Part shown: piece after piece, positions 43,301 to 55,270 of the stretch
How positions within the stretch are numbered: the first letter of the stretch is position 1
How the letters are laid out: every line of letters starts with the position of its first letter
Assembly: GCF_910592395.1 (NCBI RefSeq)
Contig: NC_088308.1
Coordinates: 10,555,001 to 10,619,000 of the forward strand
Reading direction: 5' to 3'
DNA length: 64,000 nt
Source of the DNA: Lineus longissimus
Taxonomy: Eukaryota > Nemertea > Pilidiophora > Heteronemertea > Lineidae
Program-made: the position numbers and the translations under genes
Notes under the pieces: model-generated
The model's input: the letters and a program-made list of their open reading frames with translations, nothing else
What the model was told of the DNA's origin: nothing
Databases searched by the model: none

Positions 43301-44337
43301 TGAGGTTAACGAACATCCCCCAAGAGACCTGGTGCAGTAGACCGATGCTGAACTTGAAGACAGACTAACTCAGTAGAGAATGAACTCGGAAGTCAGGATC
43401 GGAGTAATCATATGTAGTTTATTTGCACTTACTTGATTTATGAGTTTCGGATAAGTTAGACACTACTCGCTGCAAGCTGGGCCGCCCAAGAGAGGAAATA
43501 GAGCGAGAGCTGACGTGCCCAGTGCTTAAATACCCAGACGCCAAGTCACGAGCTCAGAGTCCAGGATTACGGAAGACGAATACTAATTAAAGGAGTGACC
43601 CGGTCCAGGGTACGAGGCCGTCCAGAGAGAGACCTAACAATGTCAGGTGCCTCCCCCTGGTAGCTGAAGACCAGTGGGAAGCTATGATTGGACGCCTTGT
43701 ACCAGGTGACCAAGATCGGAACGTTAACTGCGCCAAGAACACTGGCTATCCCTTTAAGGACTTACTGCTGTCGCCGCAATCCCCCGACTTGGAACCGCGA
43801 GACTCGGACCCCTGGTCTCACTGCTTATAATGTGTAATAATATTAATCAAGGCTAAGAACAATGGCGAAAAGCTTGATAAGGCACGTTCGGCATACTTCA
43901 AACGAGTTGAGTTAACCCTATGAACACCGTGAAGCCTACCTTTTAATACACAATACCAAGATGGCCGAAAGGAGTAGCCGTCAGAAAAGTCTCTCTAATT
44001 TTTTTGTGTCTAGTATGCCCAGGAAGATACCGAATAAAACAAGGACGGTGGTACTTGATGAATGAACTTTAGTAGTATATGTGCATGTCGCTGATGATAA
44101 GACATAAGGTTTTATTCCTGATTTCTAGATCTAGCGAGTCTATTTCGAATAAAGACATTACTAGTACATACGTTGTACATATGGTGTACATTCAGAAGGA
44201 ACACAATATATGTAAAGACTGGCGCAATAGCCGAAAATTAGTCACGCTTGAATGAACTGCCATGTCAAACGCTGATCAATCAATGTCAATAGTGTCCGAA
44301 ACAATGCCTGGCGCGCGCTTGTCGCCCGCTGGTATTA
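43300..44337. other. about 1-kb insert of unknown origin within gypsy
   Basis: No ORF is supported. Read on the minus strand it holds a TATA-like tatttaag (about 43535) and AATAAA (about 43422), then about 120 bp before the gypsy junction, which would fit a solo LTR. I could not define its ends. The right part may be 5' UTR of LINE-2, into which Harbinger-2 jumped. Confidence 0.35.
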
Positions 44338-44583
44338 AGCCCAGTTCATACTCGCTCGCCGACCCACATGCGGAACGGAAATTTTGGTCGCCGCTCACTC
44401 GCGGGAGACCCTTATGTAACAAGTGAAATGTGACATGCGGAACATGGACAGAGGCGGACAACTCGCATTGCGCTGTGCACCCGGACGACTTGTGCGTAAT
44501 ACATAACCGTTTGTAATCCGTTGGACATAAACCAAATTTAACTTTTTCCGCATTGCGCTTCCATTCAGTCTACATTCATCGCC

Positions 44584-45750
44584 ATGTCTTCAAGGAAGAA
44601 ACAACCTTTTTCTACTACTGAAGATGAACGTTTGATCGAAGAGGTTCGGAAATATCCCAACCTCTACAATAGCTCTCTGTCCGAGTACAAGGATCATGGC
44701 AGATGCGAGGGAAGCTGGGTATCCATTGGTCAGCATTTTGATGACAGACACTGGAAAGACATGAAAGATAGGTGGAAATACCTGAGAGATCAGTACACGA
44801 AGGTGAAAAAGTCTGCAGGTGGTCGAAGCGGTGACCCTGGAGGGAAAAAGATGAAATGGAAATACTATGATCTGATGAGTTTCCTATCAGACCATATTAA
44901 ACATAGAGAGACTGACGGAAATGTACAAAGGTAAATGAACAGTTTATTTTGGGTTTCCAACCTTTACAATTATATTATATGCAGTTTTTATGTTATTAAA
45001 TTTTCTCCTTCATAGTCTTGCATGGTAATTTTATAATGATTTAGGAACAAATTATCTTTTGCGATGCAAGTACCATTTATTGACATGTCCCCCCCCCCCC
45101 AACATTGAAGTTAATATTGTCATTTATATTGCAGGTCGTCTTGCACGAAGATGCATCGGGTAGGAAATGAAAGCAATGACGAGGACCGGCGTTCTATCGC
45201 TGATGAGGAAAGCGATGACGCCGGTGAAAAGGATCACGAGGAGCCAACTGTTTCTGCATCAACAAGGTGCAACGACACATCGCGGATCTCAATCGGTACA
45301 TGTCAAGTCTCGACAAAGAAAACCGCCACCAAATCTTCGAGAATGCAATGTAATGATGTTGATAAAGCCATGGTTACGTACCTCCGAAACAAGGCATCTG
45401 CAGTGACAAATGTTGACGATAACCATTCTGAGGCACTATTCGGGAAAATGGTTGGCGCATCGTTAATGAAATTCTCGAGGAAAAATCGTTCTCTAGCCAA
45501 GTTGAAAATTCAGCAAGTACTGTTTGAAGTGGAAGAGAAAGACATTGCAGAAAGTGATCCTAGGCTTAATGTTACATTGTTTCAGACACAGCCTACAGGA
45601 AACCAACTGAATACCATGGCAATGACCTCCGCCTCAACATCAGCACTATCGTTCAACAGTGATAGTTTCATCCCACCTGCTGAATCACCACTGACCTCTT
45701 TCCAACGTCCCACTGGTACCTTTTTCCCAACAGATTCGTTCAGACATTAG
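44584..45750 (+). CDS. Harbinger-2 MADF/BESS protein, two exons
   Basis: Exon 1 (44584-44930) is a complete MADF domain: EDERLIEEVRKYPNLYNSS, SWVSIGQHF, WKDMKDRWKYLRDQY, MKWKYYDLMSFL. The donor is acaaag|gtaaat and the acceptor ttatattgcag (AG 45133-45134); the join is in phase (AG+G, Arg). Exon 2 (45135-45750) has an acidic linker and a BESS-like helix, EALFGKMVGASLMKFSRKNR, then SLAKLKIQQVLFEVE. No lesion is seen. In this superfamily the partner protein binds DNA and recruits the transposase to the nucleus and TIRs. Confidence 0.9.
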
Positions 45751-45813
45751 GTGACAATTTTCATGGTATGCCTAACTTACCCATTTAAATAGTGTTTTCA
45801 GACCGACATGTAT

Positions 45814-47500
45814 CTAAGGTAACGCAGGGTGTCTTCCGCGATCAACAACATTTCTTTGCCAGGGAACCATTCCGTGGTTTGTTTGGAAATATTCGGACAG
45901 TGTGTCTCTGATCTTCGTTGCCTGCCTTGTTGCTACATTGGCCCCTAGTCTTCCAAACTCCTGCAAGTTTGTATCTGTTTTTGTAATTTCCCTCCATTGC
46001 CCTGGTTTCAATTCGCCATCTTCCCCAATGAAGTCAACAAACTGAGGTGGTACATAGCGAACACGTGGGTTGAAATGTCCGTCATTTGCCAAAAAAAAGT
46101 TATGAAGAGCGATTGTAGCTTTGACCATTACGTCAACGTTTTCTGGCTTTACTTCTATTGGACCTCTAAATATTCGCCACCTTGCTGCTAGTATGCCGAA
46201 AGCATTTTCAACACACCGCCTGTTCCTACTGAGACGATAGTTAAATACTCTGTGCTCACAATCCAATCCAGTACCTGAAAAAAAATTACATCCAATTTAT
46301 TGATATCGTTAGGAAGCATTGTCCATTAACTTGTAGGATAACTTTCTAACTGATATAATAAACTTGAATATATACAAAAATATTTTTTGGTTCAAATGGA
46401 TTCCAGCTCTCTTGATACTCCCTCTTTCATCAAACTCGGTCAAGGAATAAAAATCTGTTTCTATAACTTTCATTTAAATTTTCCTGGATTCGCGCCAAAA
46501 AACTAATGGAAAATGCTTTGCGCCATTTTCGAAAATTTAAATGTATGTTATTGAAACATATTTTTGTCAAATGACCGATTTATGGCATTTTCACAACTAT
46601 TTTCGTCGCGAATCGGCACAGTTAATCCGTTCAGTAGCAAAATGTGCAACCGTTATACTTACCAGCATATGGCCTCATCAGGTTCTTCTTCAGTGGGAAT
46701 GCTTCATCTCCAAGAAACATATAGGGGACCTCGATATCAGTTCCTGGGAGACAACCGGACTCTGGTATGCCCAATGTGTCATTATCCATCTTGATGCCAA
46801 ACTGTGATCGACTGAAAACTCCGCCATCTGATTCTCTTCCATAAGCTCCAATATCAACCATTCTGAATCTGTATTTACCATCTGCTACCGCCATGAGAAT
46901 GATGGAGTGATACTTTTTTTAATTGAAATAATCACTTCCGGATCGAGGAGGAGCTTTGATAGCAACATGTTTCCCATCTATTGAACCTAAGCACATGGGG
47001 AAGTTCCAGTTCTGCCAGTTCTCTGCAGCAATTCGGATGCAATCATCCTGTGTGGGTACGGCCACAAAGTCGTCTGTAACGACGGTCCATAGAGCCTCGC
47101 ATGTTTCATATAATATGCCACTGATAGTTGACTTTCCGATACGGTAGCTGTCGGCTACACTTTGCTGGGAATTCCCGGATGCTAAAATTCGCAACGTTAC
47201 AGATAGTCTCTCTGCTTCAGATATTGGAAACCTATGGGTACCTTTGTGAGCAATGAAAGGCGCAACACGCCGCAGCAAGTCATCAAATGTAACATCGTTC
47301 ATTCGGAAATATCGTTGATGCACTTCTCTGTCATTTAGAGCACGCATATCATTTACAAGAGAATGAAATTCACCTTTCGTCTCCCTTGGCAAATTTAGGG
47401 GTCTCATATACCACCTTCGTTCGGGACGATTTCGTCGTCGCCTTTTCCTCAACACATTATATAGGAGGATCACCTCTTCATCCGAAGAATCCATGGTCAC
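45814..47500 (-). pseudogene. Harbinger-2 transposase, two exons, one nonsense codon
   Basis: Exon 1 (47500-46663) starts MTMDSSDEEVILLYNVLRKR. It has an HTH (LASGNSQQSVADSYRIGKST) and D in LGSIDGKHVAI, then D in MVDIGAYGRESDGGVF and GDEAFPL. The donor is tatgctg|gtaagt and the acceptor tttttcag|gtactgg; exon 2 runs 46274-45814, and the join is in phase. Exon 2 holds YRLSRNRRCVENAFGIL (catalytic E) and the tail KIRDTLSEYFQTNHGMVPWQ. The only lesion seen is a TAA at about 46916 in DYFN-stop-KKYHSI, where the family has Tyr. Confidence 0.92.
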
Positions 47501-47784
47501 AAATGAACGAGTCGACCGGAATACTCGCAGTTACATAGTATGAATTGAAGCGCAACAAAAACGCGTCCACAACACGCTGGCCGGATCCGTCACTTCCTGG
47601 ACGGAAGCGCGCGCATTGCGTTTTGAGTCGGACGATTGATCCGCTCAACTCGGCGGAGTGCGCCGACTACTCGCCTACCAAAGCACAACTGTGGGTCGGC
47701 GAGCGAGTATGAACTGGGCTTTAAGGCGTAAAAGACCGTGACGAACAGCCAATCGTTAAATCTGGTTCTACAACGCCGTCCCAC

Positions 47785-49119
47785 ATGCCGGATAAAGAAC
47801 AATCAATGTGCACGCCGTCGAAGGAAAACGAAGAAAATATAGAAAGGAAACTCAAAGACCGCTCACCGCAAGGTGGCGATAGTCCCGATCACAAAATGAC
47901 CAAATCAGACGAGTTGGCCGGCGATATGAACGATTATGACATTTACAGTTTGCCAGAGGACAAGGACACAATCATAAACGACCCTCTTCTTGCGTACATA
48001 GTGTTTGGTCTGCAGACTGGGACCACAGATAATGTGAAACGGGCAGTACTCGGGTTCTTCACACCTGACAAAATAGCTCACACAAAAGATTTACTTTGGG
48101 ACAAAGTTGATAACTGCACTGTAATTGGAAAAAAAGTTGTGCAAAAAACTAGTACCCAGAGAAAAGAAGAGGAAGCTAATATTAATGATATCCTAAATGC
48201 CCTGTCTAAACTAGACAAGCTAGACAAAATGCCACACGTGGTGATCTCGGCCACCGACCTCGGAAAGATACCGAGGTCAATGCCGGAGGAGTTGAATGAC
48301 ATTTCTGTAGTCGATAGACTGTCATGCCTAGAACGAAAAGTGGTGAAAATAATGGACACGCTTAAAAAACAGGTGACACACAAAGACTCACACCAACAGA
48401 CGCACTCCAAAACTGGATGGGAGGATATGGTCGTAGACGACTTCGATTCGATTTGGTCGGATAACGGTTCGAAAATGGAAAATAAAGGCACTATCTGCTC
48501 AGAACCAGATAGACCTACAGTTACTGTAATAAATCCCAGTATTAGAATAAATGAGCAGGATTGTGATGAACCAACGGTAGGAGAGGTGAATTCCTTTGCG
48601 GCAGTTGCCAGACGGTCAATTTATGACAAAAAACCATCATACACCAACCGAGGACGTGGGATGGGACACCCTCGAGGTCGCGGTCGCGGTTCATACTCTG
48701 ATACAGCATCTAACCTTCTAGTGTCCAAAGAAGTTGCTCGGCTACGTGGTAGCTCTACCTCACTGGCTAGCAGAGATAGTAGGGAATCGTTTCGATCCTA
48801 TGATTCTAATGATTTCCAATTATCAAACATTGAAATGAGGAACAAATGGAGAAAAGAAAAGAAACGTAAAAAAGTTATTGTTGGTAAATCCGTGGTTGAA
48901 AACTGCACTATTCGGGGGGCACCGGAGGCAGTACGGGATCTGTTTGTCTACAGACTTCATAAAGATACTAGAAATGAGGCCCTAGAAGATTATATCGTTA
49001 AGAAGGGCTTTGACGTTATCGCCCTCAAATGTGTATCGCACGCAGACGCTAAATTCAAGTCATTCAGACTTACTGTTTCAAAATCGCAATTTGAAAAACT
49101 GCTTGACTGCTCAATATGA
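47785..49119 (+). CDS. LINE-2 ORF1 protein, 444 aa, intact
   Basis: The protein has an acidic N-terminus and then NDPLLAYIVFGLQTGTTDNV, AVLGFFTPDKIAHTKDLLWD and EANINDILNALSKLDKL, a helical block found in ORF1 of metazoan CR1/L2-like LINEs. It has an RG-rich basic stretch (RGRGMGHPRGRGRG) and a C-terminal part with an RRM-like ring of basic residues (KWRKEKKRKKVIVGKS). It would bind LINE RNA. There is no zinc knuckle. The frame is unbroken to TGA 49117-49119. Confidence 0.8.
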   Translation: MPDKEQSMCTPSKENEENIERKLKDRSPQGGDSPDHKMTKSDELAGDMNDYDIYSLPEDKDTIINDPLLAYIVFGLQTGTTDNVKRAVLGFFTPDKIAHTKDLLWDKVDNCTVIGKKVVQKTSTQRKEEEANINDILNALSKLDKLDKMPHVVISATDLGKIPRSMPEELNDISVVDRLSCLERKVVKIMDTLKKQVTHKDSHQQTHSKTGWEDMVVDDFDSIWSDNGSKMENKGTICSEPDRPTVTVINPSIRINEQDCDEPTVGEVNSFAAVARRSIYDKKPSYTNRGRGMGHPRGRGRGSYSDTASNLLVSKEVARLRGSSTSLASRDSRESFRSYDSNDFQLSNIEMRNKWRKEKKRKKVIVGKSVVENCTIRGAPEAVRDLFVYRLHKDTRNEALEDYIVKKGFDVIALKCVSHADAKFKSFRLTVSKSQFEKLLDCSI

Positions 49120-49193
49120 CCCTGTGGGGTAAACATTTGTCAATATTTCCCTCCTAACAATAGAAAGGAGGATATCATTACTGAGAACAAACC

Positions 49194-52175
49194 ATGATGC
49201 GCTCTCTTTTAATACTGACTCTAATGATTATGGCTGCTGCTGATCATTTGTTGAGAGCGAACAGACAGTTATCAATTGGGACTTACAACTCACAGGGGCA
49301 TGGCCCTGGTAGAAAGGAATATATTTCCAGTCTTCTTATTGAACATGATTTTGTTTGTATTCAAGAACATTGGCTGTTTGACAGCGAGATCCCTGGTTTT
49401 GAACATTCATTAAGTAATGCAACCGTATATGGTATATCAGGTATGATTGAGTCATAATTTCTACGCGGTAGACCGTACGGGGGCGTGGCGGTAATATGGC
49501 GAACAGATTTAAAGTGTAAAATATGTCACCTTCCAGAAAGGTCAAAACGGGTCTGTGCCATCAGAATCGACAATGGTGGTCAAATGATTCTTCTCTGTAG
49601 CGTATACATGTCGTCAGAACATAATCTTACAGAGTATGAAGACGTTCTAAATTACCTTGGAGAGATAATTGCTACTTCTAATCACGATAGAATTATCATC
49701 GGGGTTGACTTTAATATTGATACATCAAGAATAGGTGATAGCAAACTTGATCTCTTCAGAAGGTTTGTGACTAGAGAGTCTCTGAAACTAGGGACCGACT
49801 TTAAGGATATAGACTACACTTTTGAGAGTAAAATTAACGGGGCAAAATCAAAACTAGATTATTTCATCGTTTCCGACAGCATTTTTCAATCAATTACTGA
49901 GCATAAGGTTCACCATGATGTCGACAATACATCTGATCATTTATGCCTCTCAATATCGTTTGATCTACCTACTGAATATGTAAGCGAGGAGATCCCTCGT
50001 CCAGTCAAAAGGGGTACCATGTGGAAGAAAGCATCCACAGTAGATATAGAAAATTAGAACCGTATGCTCGATGAACTGCTAGAAGTAATCATAATGCCAA
50101 ATGCGGCCTGTCAATGTCGTGAGTACTTCTGTAAAGATCACAAAAATGAGATTGAGTTATTACATGAACAACTACTCGAAGCTTGTTTAAAAGCTGGTCA
50201 GTTATGTATCCCACAGTTTGGGAATATGCCTAAGTCAGGTCATGTCCCCGGGTGGAATGAGAAAATAAAACACGGTAGGGAAACAGCAATTTTCTGGCAC
50301 AACATCTGAAAAAGCATCGGATCACCCAGGCAAGGTGCGGTCGCGGATATTCGTAGAGCAACTCGGGCAAAATACCACTACGAAATTCGACGGCTTAAGA
50401 AAAATAACGATATCGAAGAGAGAAATCACTTAGCAGAATCTCTCCTCGAAACCGATAGTAGGGCGTTTTGGTCAAGGGTTAATAAAATGAAAGGTAAAGC
50501 GTCAAGTTATGCTAACATAGTTGATGGTAAGACAGAAAAGGGTGATATCGCTAATATATTTGCTGATAAATACGACAAATTATATTCGAGTGTCTCATAT
50601 CGTGAAGAGGAAATGAAAGTCCTACTGGATGACATCGATTCCCAAATTGTGAATCAACATCACCATGTTATGTGTGGTCATGATGATCACGTGGTCAAAG
50701 TAGCGGAAGTCCGAAATGCAATTGGGCTACTTAACAAGGGGAAACATGGCGGCAATTACAAAATCTATACGGACCATTTTATTCATAGTAGTGACAAATT
50801 TAAAGAATGCCTAGCGAAATTATTCACGGCGATGTTAACCCATGCATATGGTTTTAAGGAATCGACAATATTTCCTATCCCAAAAGATAAAAGAAAATCG
50901 CTGAAAGACTCTGACAACTATAGAGGGATTACTCTTAGTAGTATTTTAGGGAAGGTGTTAGATCATGTTCTGATGTCAAAAAACGAAAAAGTGTTTTCAT
51001 CCTGTGATTTACAATTCGGGTTTAAGAAGAAAATGTCCACGACTCAGTGTACTTTCGTTTATAATGAGACGATTCAGTATTATAGAAACAGAGGAAGTGG
51101 TATTTACTCCATGTTTTTAGATGCAAGTAAGGCATTTGATAGAGTGAATTACATCAAATTATTCAAATTATTACTTAAAAAGGGATGCTGTCCTATCATA
51201 ACTAGGTTCCTCGCTATCCTGTATACATACCAAACAGTCAATGTATCTTGGAACGGTAACAGAAGCAGAAATTTTGGTGTGCGTAATGGTGTTAAGCAAG
51301 GAGGTGTTCTCTCCCCGATACTTTTTTGTATTTACACCGATGAACTGTTGTCAAGGTTAAAGGATTCTGGTTACGGATGCTATGTAGGAAATACATTTAT
51401 GGGAGTATTTGCTTACGCTGATGATATAGTAATATTATCCCCAACTAGGCATGGGTTACGCATGCTCTTACAAATATGTTCGGTATTCTCAAAAGAATAC
51501 CAGGTTATTTTCAATCAAACAAAAAGTCAACTATAGTGTATTCAGGGGAAGGAGTAGAGAATCACCCCCCTTTTGCCTGGGAGGGTCATGTGATTAATGT
51601 CGTATCTTGGGCCACTCACCTTGGTCATATTGTTGGAAAGAATAGTGATGGGAAAAACCTTGAAAATGCCATCAACGTTTTGTATTCTAGAGTAAATACT
51701 TTGGTTGCTCAATTTGGACATTGCCACTCAGTAACAAAATACAAATTATTCAAATCATTCGCAATGGCACTATAATTATGGATGCGTGCTCTGGAATTTT
51801 ACCCCCAGAAAACTTGATCGATTCTGCGTCGCCTGGAGGAAATGTGTCAGGAAATTATATAATGTGTCCTTTTTGACACACTCTAATCTGCTCCCACTCA
51901 TCTGTGAAGACCTACCTCCAGAACTGCAACTCCATACGCGCTTCTTAAAATTCATTGGTGGGATAGCAAGAAGCACTAACCCATTGCTAAGAATTGCCGG
52001 TCAGTTGGCCCTTAAGGGTAGTAATTCACAGGTCGCTAACAACATCAATACCGTGTGTGCAAAAGCGGGTGTTACAAAATATGATGTCACACAGATTTCT
52101 ATAAATAAAACTAGGTTCCATTCTAAGAGACAAGGCAAATGTCATCAGAGATATGATAAGTTCGAGAGACAATAG
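49194..52175 (+). pseudogene. LINE-2 ORF2: APE endonuclease and reverse transcriptase (broken)
   Basis: Endonuclease: IGTYNSQGHGPGRKEYI, FVCIQEHWLF, IIIGVDFNID (the family has GGDFN; Val here is a change), DYFIVSD, NTSDHLCLSI. RT: IPKDKRKSLKDSDNYRGITL, DLQFGFKKKMSTTQCTF, SMFLDASKAFDRVNY, VRNGVKQGGVLSP, FAYADDIVIL (YADD 51414-51425). The C-terminal part is YGCVLWNFT..LDRFCVAWR. Lesions: in-frame stops at 49455, 50055 and 50307, a one-base loss near 51533 and a shift near 51775. All other frames agree, so decay is recent. Confidence 0.92.
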
Positions 52176-52525
52176 AGACCGCAATTTCTTTAATCTTGAT
52201 GAGATTAATACTATATTAAATGATTTATGTGCAAACTAAATTTTACACACACCTGAGACTGAATAATTTGTTGATGGCCAATATAATATCTGTACAAACA
52301 AGTTCAATTGAGTATCACTGGTAATTAGTTGTGGCATTCGCTGCCTGTTTCTAACTTGTTTTTAAAATGTTCTTCCATCTATTTATTTTTCTCACTGCAC
52401 AATACAGCACTGCACTCTGTTGAATGTACTATTATGTACGATTAAATAAATAAATAAATAAGGGCTTCACGGTACATATGTGACCTAATAATTCCATTTC
52501 AGTTAAAAATCAAACTCGCATTTAG

Positions 52526-52696
52526 CCGGTGTAGAAGTTTAAAATGTCCTAGGTTAAAATGTCCGGGAACAAAGGATTCTATTATGCGCTTCAATCTCTG
52601 AGCTATTGACGGTCAGGGTCTCTATAGAACCATATTGCAGAATACAATAGGGTAGGACACTTTTTCCAGGGGGGACACTTTTTACTTTTACACCGG
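52526..52696. mobile_element. 171-bp MITE
   Basis: The ends ccggtgtagaagtttaaaat and ...acttttacaccgg form an inverted repeat of about 24 bp with mismatches. It sits at the boundary between LINE-2 and gypsy RT. Confidence 0.75.
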
Positions 52697-53300
52697 GTTG
52701 AGCTTTATTCCTAGTTCACCTAGGCGGCGAAGAACAGCTTTCAAATTTCTGCGATATTCTTCCCATGTACGGCCATATACTTAAATCATCGAATTAAGAC
52801 TGTAGACCTGCAAGTCCTTGTGATGCGATCTTCATCATTTTCTGAAAAGGGACGTACTTGAAACGGTATAGGCCTTGGTGAGTCAGAAAACTTGTGAAGT
52901 CACGACTTTCCTCAGCAAGTTCAAGTTGATGGTAAGCGTTAGCTAGATCTAGACGAGCGAAGTATTTTGCACCGCGTAATTCACCAAGTAATTCATCAAT
53001 ATTTGGAATAGGAAACTTGTCCACGACAATCTCCTTATTTGGCGCACGCATGTCAACGCAAAGACGAATATTGCCAGTTTTCTTACGAACTTCAACAAGT
53101 GGCGATACCCACTCTGAAGCATCGATTTTCTCAACTATATCATCCTTTTCCCAACGATCCAATTCCTTGTGAACTTGTGAGCGTCAGATTTCACACGGAT
53201 TTTATGACAAAAACCCTTAACTTTACCCAAACCTGGTTCAAACAGGTGACCAAACTCAGTGCGTAAATCCTCTGGCAAACTAGCAGGCATGAATCACGAG
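52697..53300 (-). pseudogene. Ty3/gypsy reverse transcriptase, N-terminal part
   Basis: The minus-strand frame reads ERWEKDDIVEKIDASEWVSP-type text, then IRLCVDMRAPNKEI, FPIPNIDELLGELRGAKYF, ARLDLANAYHQLELAEESRD, and FTSFLTHQGLYRFKYVPF. After a frame change it continues RTWEEYRRNLKAVLRRLGEL, GIKLNP, which abuts the MITE at 52696. The sequence that should follow appears at 43300 and below. Confidence 0.9.
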
Positions 53301-53416
53301 ATCCGCTGAACATTTTCGACTTTACTGAATCTGATTGACGTTCACCTTCATCAACCGACCATCAATCTGCATCCAAGACTGATACTAGTGTCACGGCCTA
53401 GAAGAGCAACGCTCTG

Positions 53417-53963
53417 TTAACAACATGTACAGTAACTTGGCAGATACGATCCTTGTAAGTGATGTCGGCGGTAAAAGTTCCACAGTTTAACAATATCCAT
53501 AGAGTAAGACTTAAGTTGCACGTCAGCAGGTTGTAAGGGAACGTGGGCGAAATACGTTTTGTATTGTGCTTCGGAGATAAGAGTTCTCGGACTTACTGTA
53601 TCGACTGACATGCGCATTGGAACATGGTTCATTGTAATCGTACATGAGATTGCATTGGTGTCCTTGGGTGCATTCACAAGTGAAAGCACATGAACATCAG
53701 GTACAGACAAGGATTGGGTAGTGATCGACACAACCAGTAAGTTCATTCTCCAAAATTCGATCGATTTGTAGGTGCCTAACTGTAGTAGCATTTGTACGTT
53801 TTGCCTGCATACATAGCTTCTGTAAGTGACCTTTCTTGCCACAGGCATGACAAGTAACTTGTGCAGCACGACAGTCCTTAGAGTTGGCAAGATGTGATTG
53901 TGATGTGACAGTGTCGTAGTAGTAAGGTGACGAAATCGAACCTAGGGACGGGTTTAAAAGCAC
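53417..53963 (-). pseudogene. Ty3/gypsy Gag zinc knuckle and protease
   Basis: The minus strand has a CCHC knuckle, CHACGKKGHLQKLC, followed by a frame with SCTITMNHVPMRMSVDTVSP, RTLISEAQYKTYF and PLQPADVQLKSYS. This is the retroviral-type protease layout, but DTG reads DTV here, so the active site is damaged. The pieces are in different frames. It lies directly upstream of the gypsy RT in the same orientation. Confidence 0.8.
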
Positions 53964-54675
53964 ATGGATGCAAAGTGATGAGCAAAAGTTCCCAAAATTC
54001 TAGCAGTGGAGTAGTGTAAGAGTGCCGAACAAAGTTCATTCCACGCAGCAGATTCTTATCTTCAATTCAAACATCCTCGTCGCCACAATGTGGTATCGTA
54101 TCGATAGCAATCAGCAATGAGAAACAGCAAGTCTTGCAAAATATAACTACATTCTTAATTACTCATTCTTTCCTCCCAGACCCCGGAAAGCCCCAGTTCT
54201 AACATTCAATAGTAGGTGGCAGCATCTGATGTAGCAGACGACACTAATAGTTCAAGACACGACATCTATATACCCTTCAATGTCACTCTGTATGTTTTTT
54301 CCAAATTTCCTGTGAAGTTGTGTAATCCGAATGTTGGCGAAAGTTGTCGAAGATCGTTTTTAGCCAATAAAGTCACTAGATTGTGAAAAAAATTGTACTT
54401 TGTAACTCCTAACACAACTCCAAGGGAAGAGAAACAATGTTCAAACATATATACAAAGTTTATTGGGGTTTTGGACCACAAATTGTCCTCCATCATCAAC
54501 TTGGTGGTGTTCGATTGTATGATACACTAAATTTTGATATGTGTCATTGAGGCCATCTGTACGGCCGCAAAAAAACCAAACGTCGTCTGCTAGGAACTAT
54601 CTGATGAGGTGGCATTCGATTTTCATCAATGGTCGCGCGAGATCGCAATGGCCACTTATAGTAAGATATATAAAC
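53964..54675. other. probable gypsy 5' part or flanking DNA, no gene recognised
   Basis: It may include degenerate gag. Neither a terminal repeat nor a clear frame is visible. Confidence 0.3.
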
Positions 54676-55110
54676 GAGACAAGACCACTAATGAATATTC
54701 ATAGGTTGGACGGTCCAGGCCTATCAATTAGACGAGTGCATGTTTTTAACTCTCAAGTACATATTTGGAGAAGTATTAAAAAAATATTTGCTGTGGCAAG
54801 TCTACAGATATAAAGAAATTATTTGATGAAAAAATTTATTTCGGATTGGGGTAATAGGGGGCGTGTTTTGAGTTTTTTCTGCCAGTTGGCTGAAAAGAGT
54901 GGAAATATCAAAGTCTGTCTAATTTGTCGATTATCAAAAAATTTCCGTGGTCAACTACCAGTTTATTTTTCACCATTTACTTGCCCGACTGTCCGGAATA
55001 ACATAATCTAAATTTCAGATTCACAACCCCACGCAGTATTTGATGCGTCGCGGTCAAACATTGACAATTTAACTGCTAAAAGGCTTAAAAATCAATTGTG
55101 GTCTTGTTTC
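54676..55110 (-). mobile_element. 442-bp-type TIR element (family GAGACAAG), copy 3, inverted
   Basis: Termini are gagacaagaccac and gtggtcttgtttc, with a 4-bp target duplication AAAC on both sides. It is the reverse complement of copies 1 and 2, and more diverged. Confidence 0.88.
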
Positions 55111-55270
55111 AAACTGATGCTCATATCTGTGCCCCACATCCACTGCTCTGTTGGTGAATACGGTAGCGCCACTGCGGCCTGCTGGTAGTCTATCATTATC
55201 CAACCTCTACATCCGGGGTCTACTTAATTAGCAATTCAAAATGGCTGCACCATAGACCCTGGACACTCGT

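Larger units (their letters stand above)
44338..47720. mobile_element. Harbinger-2: PIF/Harbinger transposon, nearly intact
   Basis: Perfect 31-bp TIRs begin agcccagttcatactcgctc, and the target duplication is TTA (44335-44337 and 47721-47723). The length is 3383 bp. The MADF/BESS gene (plus) and the transposase (minus) are convergent and do not overlap. This is the textbook layout, in contrast to Harbinger-1. Confidence 0.97.
47724..52462 (+). mobile_element. LINE-2: L2/CR1-like non-LTR retrotransposon
   Basis: Two ORFs (ORF1, then APE endonuclease-RT) are followed by a short 3' region ending in a (taaa)n run at about 52443-52462, a tail type seen in L2/CR1-clade LINEs. Harbinger-2 lies immediately upstream, probably inside the 5' UTR. 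The same family as LINE-1 at 31.2-42.3 kb. Confidence 0.88.
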
